Below are positions 27,374-35,377 of a DNA stretch of 64,000 bases, in pieces. Source of the DNA: Sphingorhabdus sp. Alg231-15 (GTDB lineage: Bacteria > Pseudomonadota > Alphaproteobacteria > Sphingomonadales > Sphingomonadaceae); contig NZ_LT703001.1 of NCBI RefSeq assembly GCF_900149705.1, positions 2,170,001 to 2,234,000 of the forward strand, given 5' to 3'. The notes beneath the pieces are model-generated. The model ran no database searches and was not told the DNA's origin. It was given only the letters and a program-made list of their open reading frames with translations. Within the stretch, counting starts at the first letter, position 1; each line of letters begins with the position of its first letter. The translations under genes were made by a program, and so were the position numbers.

Positions 27374-27751
27374 TTAGCGGCGATCAATCTCCAATTGTGC
27401 CAAACGCAACTGAATTTTCTTCATTTCACCCAGCAGGCTCAATGTGCTCATTCGATCGAACAACCACATTTTCAGCAAACCAAGCGCAATAAATGCAATC
27501 ACGCAGCCAGCCGACCACAAGACAGTATCACGCAACGCCTGCGCCTCGATGGCCTGCCACCCACAGAAAACAGCCAACAAGAAGAAGGCAAAGGCGTACA
27601 CACCCGCCAGATAGGTCCAGAAACGCATCGGTCCCTGAAAAGTTGCGCCCAACTGGTCGAAAAGGCCGCGACCATTTTCCAGGTCTTGCAAAAAGGCCTT
27701 GTCATCGGCGCTAAGGCTGGCGCCCAGATCGTCATCAAATTTTGTCATCAT
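27374..27751 (-). CDS. DUF6768-like small membrane protein next to an ECF sigma factor
   Basis: A 125-residue protein: an acidic N-terminus (MMTKFDDDLGASLSADD), two hydrophobic helices (FWTYLAGVYAFAFFLLAVF and SAGCVIAFIALGLLKMWLF), then a basic C-terminal helix (LLGEMKKIQLRLAQLEIDRR). AAGGAG lies seven bases before the ATG. It starts nine bases after the ECF sigma stop, so the two are co-transcribed. Position and layout suggest an anti-sigma or sensor partner, although the zinc-binding anti-sigma motif is absent. Confidence 0.78.
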   Translation of the reverse strand: MMTKFDDDLGASLSADDKAFLQDLENGRGLFDQLGATFQGPMRFWTYLAGVYAFAFFLLAVFCGWQAIEAQALRDTVLWSAGCVIAFIALGLLKMWLFDRMSTLSLLGEMKKIQLRLAQLEIDRR

Positions 27752-27760
27752 ATATTCTCC

Positions 27761-28315
27761 TTATTCGTCACTATCTTCGCTCAATGCCATCTTGAGATGG
27801 CGGCGGGCATGGAAAAGGCGTGATTTTGCTGTGCCCAAAGCCGTTCCGGTCGCTGTCGCGATTTCCGCCAAGGTCAAACCTTCACTGAAATAGAGCGTTG
27901 CAACAAACCGATGATCGTCACTAAGTCGGCCAAAGGCCTGATCGATTGAAACCCTGTTCTCAGCAGACGGTGGCAGCGATATCTCGGCATCAGTGACATC
28001 GCTATCGTAAGTGCCTCGATACTTCTGAACCTTACGAATCCGGTCAGCGCATTTGCGATGTAATATCTTATAGGCCCAGGCGGGAAACCGTGATGGATCA
28101 CGAAGGCCGATCCAGCCTCTGCAAATACCGCTCCATGCTTCCTGCACGGCGACCCGCGCCTGTTCTTCATCGCGCAATAGCCGATAGGCTGTCCGCATCA
28201 AACGGGGATGCCATCGCGCTGCCAATCGCTCGCCCGCACGCCGATCTCCGGCCTGAATCCGGGTCAGCAACAACTCGTCATAAATTCGATCGGTATCGCT
28301 GTAGCGCATAGACAT
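27761..28315 (-). CDS. ECF-type RNA polymerase sigma factor
   Basis: A 184-residue sigma factor with region 2 (AGERLAARWHPRLMRTAYRL, then AVQEAWSGICRGWIGLRDPS and FPAWAYKILHRKCADRIRK) and region 4 (LSDDHRFVATLYFSEGLTLA, then EIATATGTALGTAKSRLFHA). Region 3 is missing, as expected for ECF factors. The start may be ATG 28315 or ATG 28309. It heads a two-gene unit with the DUF6768-like protein. The target promoters are unknown. Confidence 0.92.
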   Translation of the reverse strand: MSMRYSDTDRIYDELLLTRIQAGDRRAGERLAARWHPRLMRTAYRLLRDEEQARVAVQEAWSGICRGWIGLRDPSRFPAWAYKILHRKCADRIRKVQKYRGTYDSDVTDAEISLPPSAENRVSIDQAFGRLSDDHRFVATLYFSEGLTLAEIATATGTALGTAKSRLFHARRHLKMALSEDSDE

Positions 28316-28384
28316 CCCAATGGCCTTTACTCCTATAGTCGGAGCAAAGCGCCAAAAGGTTCAACTGAGCGAAAATTTTTTGCG

Positions 28385-29152
28385 CTATTGCGCTGTATAA
28401 CCACCGTCGACAACAAATTCGGCACCGGTTACATAGGTCGATTCATCCGATGCTAGAAATAATACGCAATTCGCAATGTCTCTCGGCTCGCCCAACCTGC
28501 CCGCCGGGATCGCTGCCTCTATCGCTTGGTAATTATCCGAATTTGTATCTGCACCAGCGCTTTGCATATTGGTGCGGATGATGCCCGGGTGAACGGTATT
28601 GACCCGAATATTCTCTGCCGCCACTTCCAGCGCCACCGATTTGCTGAACAGCTTCACGGCACCTTTTGATGCAGCATAGCTGGCGCTGCCGCGAAAACCG
28701 ACCAGTCCGGCAACCGAAGACAGATTGATAATCGATCCTCCACCGGATTGACGCATTGCCGCAACAGCCGCTTGCGTTCCCATGAAGCTGCCTTCGACAT
28801 TCACTTCAAACTGCCGACGAAGCGCGGGTATGGCATTGTCACTGTGAATGGCAGCAACATCCAGGATACCGGCATTATTGACCAGCACATCCAGTCGTCC
28901 ATGCTCGGCCAGTACAGCCGCCGTCACTTTTTCCCAATCCTGCTGCGATGTAACATCCTGCTTGACTGCCGTTACAATGCCTCCTTTTTCGCGGATCAAC
29001 GATGCGGTTTCTTCAACGCCGGGATGATCGACATCGCTGAGCACAATGATCGCATCTTCTTCGGCCAGCCGCTCCGCGATGGCAGCACCAATGCCCGGCC
29101 GAGACGCGCCGCCTGTGACCAGCGCTACCTTGCCTTCCAATCGTTTGGTCAT
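28385..29152 (-). CDS. Short-chain dehydrogenase/reductase
   Basis: A 255-residue classical SDR. The nucleotide-binding turn is TGGASRPGIGAAIAERL, with DVDHPG at the end of the second strand (NAD preference, inferred). NNAG follows at about residue 90, and the catalytic set is SS plus SYAASKGAVKLF. It starts five bases after the stop of the NmrA-like gene, so they form an operon. The substrate is not predictable. Confidence 0.92.
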   Translation of the reverse strand: MTKRLEGKVALVTGGASRPGIGAAIAERLAEEDAIIVLSDVDHPGVEETASLIREKGGIVTAVKQDVTSQQDWEKVTAAVLAEHGRLDVLVNNAGILDVAAIHSDNAIPALRRQFEVNVEGSFMGTQAAVAAMRQSGGGSIINLSSVAGLVGFRGSASYAASKGAVKLFSKSVALEVAAENIRVNTVHPGIIRTNMQSAGADTNSDNYQAIEAAIPAGRLGEPRDIANCVLFLASDESTYVTGAEFVVDGGYTAQ

Positions 29153-29157
29153 TTACT

Positions 29158-30090
29158 TCAGCCTGCTGGCGGTCTGTGGGCGCTATCCGACCAGTCCTGC
29201 CGCGCGGCCCATTGTTCGAGCGTTTCAAACTCTACCTCGGGCAGGCGTTGTTGCACGAAATCGGTATTGACCCAGAATGGCTTGGTCTCTGCCTTGTTGT
29301 TATATTCGTAGAAGGCAGCAATGCCGGCAGACATGGTTTCACGATTTTCTTCCGGAACGTCGTCACCGAATGCGCCGACTAGCAGGTCACCAAATTCTGT
29401 CGGTGTGCAAGGATCATATTTGATCTCACGGCCGAAAACTTTCGACAATATCTCGGCCACCTGCGGCGGTTTGATGCGTTGCGGTCCGCCGATGTTCAGC
29501 CATGATCCTTCAAAGTCAGGGCGGTCCATAGCGGCGACCATACATTTGCCGACATCATCCAGACTGATCCAGTTGGCTTCCAGATGCGCCTCATGCGGAT
29601 AGACATATCGGCTTTCGTCGACGATGAACGGCCGCGCCCAGTTGGTCAGGAGATTGTCCATGAAAAGGACTGATCCGAATACCGTCGCCGGCACACCCGA
29701 GCGGAAGATCGAGTTTACCGCGATTGTGTTATTGCCATATGTAAATGGATCGCCCGGGCGCTCCGGGATCCAGCTCGAAGTGTTCCAGATAAAGCGCTTT
29801 CCGCCCGCTTTTTGAACCGCTTCAGCAACCCGCCCGGTCAGCGTTGCCCGATCTTCCCTCGCTTGCAGCGGATGGGTATAGAATACCGCGTCAGAACCTT
29901 CAAAAGCCGGTACCCAGGTATCCTCATCATAAAGATCGAAAATCCGCGCTTCATCGGCAACATTGCTGCCGCCCAGATCAGGGGTTTCGCTGCGGGACAA
30001 TGCCCGCACCTTGTGGCCCGTTGCGCCCAACTGCCTGATTTGTGCCAAACCTTGACGCCCGGTTGCGCCGACCACTGATACCAATGCCAT
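29158..30090 (-). CDS. NmrA-like / NAD(P)-binding Rossmann protein
   Basis: A 310-residue protein. ATG 30090 is chosen because it follows AAAGGAGGATTCGAG and gives the Rossmann start MALVSVVGATGRQGLAQIRQ; the longer frame adds an unlikely N-terminus. The GATGRQG loop is typical of atypical SDRs of the NmrA/isoflavone-reductase group, and there is no YxxxK pair. It could be a redox sensor or a reductase. It is co-transcribed with the downstream SDR. Confidence 0.88.
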   Translation of the reverse strand: MALVSVVGATGRQGLAQIRQLGATGHKVRALSRSETPDLGGSNVADEARIFDLYDEDTWVPAFEGSDAVFYTHPLQAREDRATLTGRVAEAVQKAGGKRFIWNTSSWIPERPGDPFTYGNNTIAVNSIFRSGVPATVFGSVLFMDNLLTNWARPFIVDESRYVYPHEAHLEANWISLDDVGKCMVAAMDRPDFEGSWLNIGGPQRIKPPQVAEILSKVFGREIKYDPCTPTEFGDLLVGAFGDDVPEENRETMSAGIAAFYEYNNKAETKPFWVNTDFVQQRLPEVEFETLEQWAARQDWSDSAHRPPAG

Positions 30091-30173
30091 CTCGAATCCT
30101 CCTTTATATTTGGAAAGGAGGCTAATCGCACAGGCACTAGTGCCCAATGCTCCATTTTATCAGGGCATTTTTG

Positions 30174-30947
30174 TTAGGAGGCTTGCTCGTTCAGCATCTT
30201 CTGCCAGCGCTGCATACCGGTAATCCAACGCTCCGGATCGCTGCCCTTTTGCTTGATATAGTCAGCCACTTGCGGGTGCGGCATTATCAAGAAGCGTTCT
30301 TCTTCAATGGCTTCCAGCGTGATCTGCGCCACCGCTTCGGCGGACAGCATGCCGTCTTTCGCCACGGTCGAGGTGTCAATATCCGCCGTCATCGCAGTTG
30401 CTACGCCTTGCGGACACAGTACCGAGACCTTCAGTCCATCGTCGCCATGGGTTATTGCCAGCCACTCAGCAAAACTGACGGCCGCATGTTTGGTAACCGA
30501 ATAGGGAGCAGAACCGATTTGGGCCAGAAGCCCAGCCGCAGAGGCCGTGCTCAAGATGTACCCACCACCACGCGCCAACATTTTTGGAACCAAAATGCGG
30601 GCAGCACGTATGTGCGCGAGGACGTTAATATCCCATATTTTCTGCCAGCCGTCGTCAGCGACTTCGACACCGCCTTCCATGATGATGCCAGCGTTGGAGA
30701 CAAAAAGGTCGATGGGGCCGATGTCATTCTCCACGGTCTCGATCAGGGACGCAATGTCGGCCTCGGAAGAGACATCGGTCTGTATTGCCGTTCCGCCAAT
30801 GTCCGCTGCTACTGTCTGTGCACCGGCCAGATCCCGGTCTGCACATATGACATGCTTCGCGCCCACTTCTGAGAAGCGCCGCGCCATCGCTGCGCCAATG
30901 CCGCTCGCAGCACCCGTGATCACGATGATTTTGTCTTTGAGATTCAT
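30174..30947 (-). CDS. Short-chain dehydrogenase/reductase
   Basis: A 257-residue SDR with TGAASGIGAAMARRF at the nucleotide site, SNAG near residue 90, and the catalytic stretch STASAAGLLAQIG followed by PYSVTKHAAVSF. It is a paralogue-like companion of the SDR at 28385 but clearly divergent from it. It lies 83 bases upstream of the NmrA-like gene on the same strand, so it may belong to the same transcription unit. The substrate is unknown. Confidence 0.92.
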   Translation of the reverse strand: MNLKDKIIVITGAASGIGAAMARRFSEVGAKHVICADRDLAGAQTVAADIGGTAIQTDVSSEADIASLIETVENDIGPIDLFVSNAGIIMEGGVEVADDGWQKIWDINVLAHIRAARILVPKMLARGGGYILSTASAAGLLAQIGSAPYSVTKHAAVSFAEWLAITHGDDGLKVSVLCPQGVATAMTADIDTSTVAKDGMLSAEAVAQITLEAIEEERFLIMPHPQVADYIKQKGSDPERWITGMQRWQKMLNEQAS

Positions 30948-31030
30948 GAATATAATGTCCTGTTCAATCTATTTTGAAGGACGTTAGGCGAAGGTTTCTC
31001 AAATAGACAGGCTGTGATTATCTTTTGTGA

Positions 31031-31411
31031 TCAATCCTTTTCGACAATCTGCCAGGCGGTTGCGCTGTCATAGACGAAGCGCTCTTGCAAGATGTGGTCG
31101 GCAGACCAGATCTGGTGTGTGATTTCATGTAGCCGGCGCGTCACACCATTTTTATCGGTGGCATCGAACGTCCAGACGATCACCACATTATCGCCATCGA
31201 CCAGTATCGTTTCCGGGGGATGAGTCTTCATCTCCTGAAGATTGGCAAGCGCTCGCTTCTCATGCGCGACGAGATTTTCTCGGCTACGGCGCGGTGGCGC
31301 CAGATTTTCCTGCATAGAGGCGTCGGCATGATAAAAATCTTCAATTGCCTTGGCGTGGTCACCATGGACAACGGCATCTACAAATTGTTCAACACGCTTG
31401 CGGCTGGGCAT
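31031..31411 (-). CDS. SnoaL-like (NTF2-fold) protein
   Basis: A 126-residue protein with the compact NTF2-like pattern: N-terminal helix MPSRKRVEQFVDAVVHGDHA, FYHADASMQENLAPPRRSRE, and a C-terminal sheet WTFDATDKNGVTRRLHEITH. This fold covers SnoaL cyclases, ketosteroid isomerases and small hydrolases. Its place between the MarR gene and two dehydrogenases suggests a catabolic or detoxification role (inference). No catalytic residue can be assigned with confidence. Confidence 0.8.
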   Translation of the reverse strand: MPSRKRVEQFVDAVVHGDHAKAIEDFYHADASMQENLAPPRRSRENLVAHEKRALANLQEMKTHPPETILVDGDNVVIVWTFDATDKNGVTRRLHEITHQIWSADHILQERFVYDSATAWQIVEKD

Positions 31412-31442
31412 TGCATTTCTCTCCTCTCATTCCAAATTTTCG

Positions 31443-31871
31443 CTATTCATCGAGAGCGGCCAGTATCTTTCCGAGGCTCCCTGCCAATTTTTTAATCTCG
31501 TCGGTCGAGAGACTTTCATCGATAAGCGCATTAATCTCGCCAAATGGAGCGCTGATATCGCTAAGCGCAGTCGATCCTTTTGGCGTAACCGCCAGTTCCC
31601 AAGCCCTGCCGTCGGAGGCTGATCGCTTTCTGCTAATATAGTCAGCAGCCAATAGACGGTTTGCCATAGTCATGACTGCACTTTCCCGTTGAGAAAGCTT
31701 GTCCGCCACAAAGCGCTGGGTCACGGGTCCGTTCTTGGCAATGATGGATAACGCAGCTGCTTGCGCCGTCGTCAGTCCCGCCGTTTGCTTGAGCGCAGCG
31801 TCTGTACTTTTTTTCAAGCGATGCGCAACGCGCTGCAGCATGAAATAGAGACGATGTTCCGACGCCGACAT
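31443..31871 (-). CDS. MarR family transcriptional regulator
   Basis: A 142-residue winged-helix regulator. ATG 31871 follows GAAGGACCTTGC and gives the family length. The HTH region is TTAQAAALSIIAKNGPVTQR followed by FVADKLSQRESAVMTMANRL, and the wing is YISRKRSASDGRAWELAVTP. It is divergent from the amidohydrolase gene with an 18-base palindrome between them, so it probably represses that gene and perhaps itself. It also lies on the same strand as the SnoaL/SDR genes. Confidence 0.93.
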   Translation of the reverse strand: MSASEHRLYFMLQRVAHRLKKSTDAALKQTAGLTTAQAAALSIIAKNGPVTQRFVADKLSQRESAVMTMANRLLAADYISRKRSASDGRAWELAVTPKGSTALSDISAPFGEINALIDESLSTDEIKKLAGSLGKILAALDE

Positions 31872-31911
31872 GCAAGGTCCTTCGATATTGACAATCCTAT
31901 TGATATGCAAT

Positions 31912-31929
31912 TACTACATATGTGTAGTA
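31912..31929. promoter_or_regulatory. Probable MarR operator
   Basis: A perfect inverted repeat TACTACA-TATG-TGTAGTA (18 bases) lies between the divergent MarR and amidohydrolase genes. A TTGACA sequence 18 bases upstream (31888-31893) would place a -10 element inside the repeat. Confidence 0.7.
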
Positions 31930-31950
31930 TTATTACAAGAGGAGATTGAA

Positions 31951-32763
31951 ATGGGCGCGATAGATGTCTGGTCGCAGATGACAACCGAGCGCATGGCCAA
32001 AGCCCCCTGGCTGGAAACCTTGTTGAGATGGACAGGTCAGGCAGGCGATCCCTTGACACCCACCACGCAATCAACTTTGCAGGCGATGGATGCGGTGGCG
32101 GTAGATATTTCCCTGTTGTCGGCATGGCATGGTCCGCAAGGGTCACTGATCAGCAATGAAGAAGTGAATGATCAAATCGATAGCGCGCCAGATCGATTCC
32201 GCGGGCTTGCAACAGTTGACCTCAGCAATCCGATGCAGGCGGTCCGGGAAATTCGCAAATGGGTGGATGGAGAAAAATTTGTCGGCGTACGTGTGGTTCC
32301 CTGGCTCTGGGATCTTCCGCCCAATGATCGCCGATACTATCCGGTTTATGCCGCCTGTGTCGATCTTGGCGTCCCGTTTTGCACGCAAATCGGGCACACC
32401 GGACCTCTGCTGCGCTCAGAAACAGGTCGTCCCATCCCTTATCTCGAAGATGTCCTGCTGGACTTTCCAGAACTGGTCGTTGTAGCCGGCCATGTCGGGT
32501 TTCCGTGGATTGACGAACTGATTTCCCTAACCATCAAGTTTCCCAATTTCCATGTCGACACATCAGCATATGCCGTTCACCGTCTTCCGACCGACTTTGT
32601 GAACTACATGAAGGGAATCGGATCCAAGCGGGTGATGTTTGGAACAAACTGGCCGATGTTGTCTCCACAGCAATGTCTGCATCACTTGGATCAGCTAGAC
32701 CTTACACCAGAACAGGAGGACGCCTTTCTGTTTGGCAATGCCAGCCGGGCCTTCAATCTCTAG
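31951..32763 (+). CDS. Amidohydrolase-2 family protein lacking the usual metal ligands
   Basis: A 270-residue protein. ATG 31951 follows AGAGGAGATTGAA and matches the family start. The fold is that of the amidohydrolase-2 / decarboxylase group: RFRGLATVDLSNPMQAVREI, GVRVVPWLWDLPPNDRRYYP, TQIGHTGPLLRSETGRPIP, VVAGHVGFPW. However, the N-terminal HxH is replaced by IDVWSQM, and the late Asp of the usual GxDWP is Asn in FGTNWPM. It may be metal-independent or inactive. Divergent MarR control is likely. Confidence 0.82.
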   Translation: MGAIDVWSQMTTERMAKAPWLETLLRWTGQAGDPLTPTTQSTLQAMDAVAVDISLLSAWHGPQGSLISNEEVNDQIDSAPDRFRGLATVDLSNPMQAVREIRKWVDGEKFVGVRVVPWLWDLPPNDRRYYPVYAACVDLGVPFCTQIGHTGPLLRSETGRPIPYLEDVLLDFPELVVVAGHVGFPWIDELISLTIKFPNFHVDTSAYAVHRLPTDFVNYMKGIGSKRVMFGTNWPMLSPQQCLHHLDQLDLTPEQEDAFLFGNASRAFNL

Positions 32764-32876
32764 CCGCTAAGTTCTGCGATAGCTGCGGACTAGAGATTCA
32801 AAGACTTGCGAATGCTGTCCGTATCCGACGTTGTGTCTATGGCACCATCTTCTACTGCACAGCGAGAGCGGAAATC

Positions 32877-33509
32877 TCAGCCCGCGACAAAACTATATTC
32901 TCCGCCTTTTTCAAGGCCTCGCTGATAGGCCGGGCGGGCTTGCAGCCACTTAACAAATGCGGCCAGCTTGGGATGCGTTTTTGCACGACCTTGAGCAATC
33001 GCTACCTCGGCGGGAAAGCTCAGCATGAAATCAGCGGCACTCAGTTTATCACCGAGGAAATGGCCGGACGGACTGAGTTCATTTTCCATAAAGTCGAAAT
33101 GGCTGGTCAGCTGTTCATTGATCCGCGGCATCAGCGGCGCGCCAGCTTCTTCCAACCGGCCGACATAGAGGTTCAGCAAAATCGGTGTCATCGCCGATCC
33201 CTCGGCAAAATGTATAAGCTCAAGATGGCGGATGTAATCGTCCGTCCCGCGCTCCGGTACATATTGGTCGCCTCCATGATGCGCGCAGATATGCTCAACA
33301 ATGGCGCCGGATTCGATGATCATCCGTCCGTCATCCTCAATCATCGGCGACTTGCCGAGAGGGTGCAGCGCGGTCAGACTCGGCGGTGCCTGATTGGTAA
33401 CAGCATCGCGTTGATGATGGCGAATTTCATAGGGGCGGCCAATTTCTTCAAGCAGCCATAATATCCGCTGCGACCGGCTATTGTTGAGATGGTGGACGAT
33501 CAATGTCAT
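32877..33509 (-). CDS. Glutathione S-transferase
   Basis: A 210-residue GST. The thioredoxin-like N-domain contains LNNSRSQRILWLLEEIG with the likely catalytic serine, the cis-proline stretch LGKSPMIED, and the glutathione gamma-Glu contact ESGAIVEHI. The C-terminal helical domain includes LSAADFMLSFPAEVA, the N-capping box region. Its substrate is unknown. It is convergent with the amidohydrolase gene and divergent from the purine-salvage pair. Confidence 0.92.
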   Translation of the reverse strand: MTLIVHHLNNSRSQRILWLLEEIGRPYEIRHHQRDAVTNQAPPSLTALHPLGKSPMIEDDGRMIIESGAIVEHICAHHGGDQYVPERGTDDYIRHLELIHFAEGSAMTPILLNLYVGRLEEAGAPLMPRINEQLTSHFDFMENELSPSGHFLGDKLSAADFMLSFPAEVAIAQGRAKTHPKLAAFVKWLQARPAYQRGLEKGGEYSFVAG

Positions 33510-33646
33510 TTTTGGCTCTCCGGGAAATATGGGTTTAACATGTTTGAAACAGCGGCTACTTATCTCCCTGCATAATGCTAATGCGATAATATCCTAGGAT
33601 TTATTCGCGGTGGCGTTGTCCAAGGCTGCCGGAGAATGTGATCAAT

Positions 33647-34249
33647 ATGACGCTAGAAACACCTATCGCAAAAACCTACATCACCGCAGACGCCTTATTG
33701 TCGGACAGCTTTCGATTGGGCATGCAGATATTGAAGAGCGATTTTTCTCCGACTCATATAGTTGGAATCTGGCGGGGCGGCGCGCCGGTTGGCATTGCGG
33801 TGCAAGAAATATTGGAATTTCACGGTGTCTCGACCGACCATATCGCGATTAGAACTTCCTCTTATTCCGGGATTGATAAACAGGAACGGTCCGTTCGGGT
33901 TTTTGCGCTCGGCTATCTGGTGGATACGCTCAATCCCGAAGATAATCTGCTCATTGTGGACGATGTGTTTGACAGCGGCCGAAGCATCGAAGCTTTCCTC
34001 AAGGAACTCAGCGAAAGATGCCGCCATAATATGCCCAAGGACGTTCGGGTTGCCACTGTCTATAGCAAGCCGTCGCGCAACAAGACCGCCTTGCAACCCG
34101 ATTTCTTCATTCATGAAACTGAAGATTGGCTGATTTTCCCCCATGAACTGGACGGGCTGACCAAAGAAGAAATTTGCGCCAACAAATCTGATGCTTCGAT
34201 CATTTTTGATGAGGAAGACATCCCCAATCCCATCATCATAAAGAGCTAG
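33647..34249 (+). CDS. Purine phosphoribosyltransferase (hypoxanthine type)
   Basis: A 200-residue type I phosphoribosyltransferase. The PRPP loop is LLIVDDVFDSGRSIEAF, and the upstream GIWRGGAPVG loop supplies the pyrophosphate-site contact. GGAG lies 13 bases before ATG 33647; a GTG at 33638 is too close to it. The stop is followed after two bases by the deaminase gene. Together they suggest salvage of adenine through hypoxanthine to IMP. Xanthine or guanine could also be substrates. Confidence 0.85.
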   Translation: MTLETPIAKTYITADALLSDSFRLGMQILKSDFSPTHIVGIWRGGAPVGIAVQEILEFHGVSTDHIAIRTSSYSGIDKQERSVRVFALGYLVDTLNPEDNLLIVDDVFDSGRSIEAFLKELSERCRHNMPKDVRVATVYSKPSRNKTALQPDFFIHETEDWLIFPHELDGLTKEEICANKSDASIIFDEEDIPNPIIIKS

Positions 34250-34251
34250 AT

Positions 34252-35295
34252 ATGTCTTTTACATCTCCGGAACAGCGCCAGGCTTTTATAGCAGATATTC
34301 CCAAGGCCGAATTGCACTTACATATCGAAGGCTCGCTTGAACCCGAAATGATGTTTGCGCTGGCCCAGCGTAACGATATTGATATTCCCTTTGCCTCGGC
34401 CGAAGAGGTTAGAAAAGCTTATGCTTTTTCCAATCTGCAAGATTTTCTGGATATCTATTATCAGGGGATGAATGTCCTGCGCACCGAGCAGGATTTCTAC
34501 GACCTGACCATGGCCTATTTCAAGCGAATCCACGCCGACAATGCTATTCACGCCGAGATATTTTTTGATCCGCAGGGACATACCGAGCGCGGGATAGCTT
34601 TTTCAACCGCGATTGACGGAATATTGCGGGCATTGAGTGATGCTGAGGCGCATCTGGGCATTACATCGAAGCTGATCATGTGCTTCCTTCGCCATCTGAG
34701 CGAAGATGATGCCTTTGCAACGCTTGAAGAGGCAACACCCTATCTCGACCGAATAGCCGGGGTTGGCCTTGATTCTTCGGAATTGGGTCACCCGCCATCC
34801 AAATTTTCGAAAGTTTTTGCCAAAGCGAAGATGCTGGACCTCAAAACCGTCGCTCATGCGGGAGAAGAAGGGCCACCGGAATATATCTGGGAGGCGCTCG
34901 ACCTGCTGAAGATAGATCGAATGGATCATGGCAACCGGTCGTTGGAGGATGATGGGTTGATCGCAAAGCTGCGTGACAGTCAGATGGCCTTGACGGTCTG
35001 CCCCCTGTCCAACCTCTCTCTGTGCGTGGTTGACAAGCTGGAAGATCATCCGCTGAAAAAAATGCTCGATCTTGGCCTCTGCGCAACCATGAATTCGGAT
35101 GATCCTTCCTATTTTGGCGGCTATCTCAATGATAATTACGAAGCCACGGCTGTAGCTTTGGATCTTGATAAGGATGATATCATCACATTGGCGAAAAATA
35201 GCTTTCGTGGATCATTTCTTAGTGAGAATACCGTCGCACAATCGCTCCAGCGCATTGACGATTATGTATTGGCATTTGACCGAAAAACGGGTTGA
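34252..35295 (+). CDS. Adenine/adenosine deaminase (adenine-deaminase-like subgroup)
   Basis: A 347-residue zinc deaminase of the adenosine/AMP deaminase family. Metal and catalytic residues are in AELHLHIEGSLEPEMM (H22, H24), TVAHAGEEGPPEY and MDHGNRS, with the Asp pair in MNSDDPSYFGGY. SDDPxYFGGY and HAGEEGPPEY are, from memory, features of the adenine deaminase branch, so adenine is the more likely substrate. It is translated right after the phosphoribosyltransferase. Confidence 0.85.
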   Translation: MSFTSPEQRQAFIADIPKAELHLHIEGSLEPEMMFALAQRNDIDIPFASAEEVRKAYAFSNLQDFLDIYYQGMNVLRTEQDFYDLTMAYFKRIHADNAIHAEIFFDPQGHTERGIAFSTAIDGILRALSDAEAHLGITSKLIMCFLRHLSEDDAFATLEEATPYLDRIAGVGLDSSELGHPPSKFSKVFAKAKMLDLKTVAHAGEEGPPEYIWEALDLLKIDRMDHGNRSLEDDGLIAKLRDSQMALTVCPLSNLSLCVVDKLEDHPLKKMLDLGLCATMNSDDPSYFGGYLNDNYEATAVALDLDKDDIITLAKNSFRGSFLSENTVAQSLQRIDDYVLAFDRKTG

Positions 35296-35377
35296 ACCGA
35301 AGCCAGTCCATTGGAAATCTTGGCTTTTTGCTGTTACTGCGCCAGATAATGCTCTCACGTGACCGAGGAATGATATT

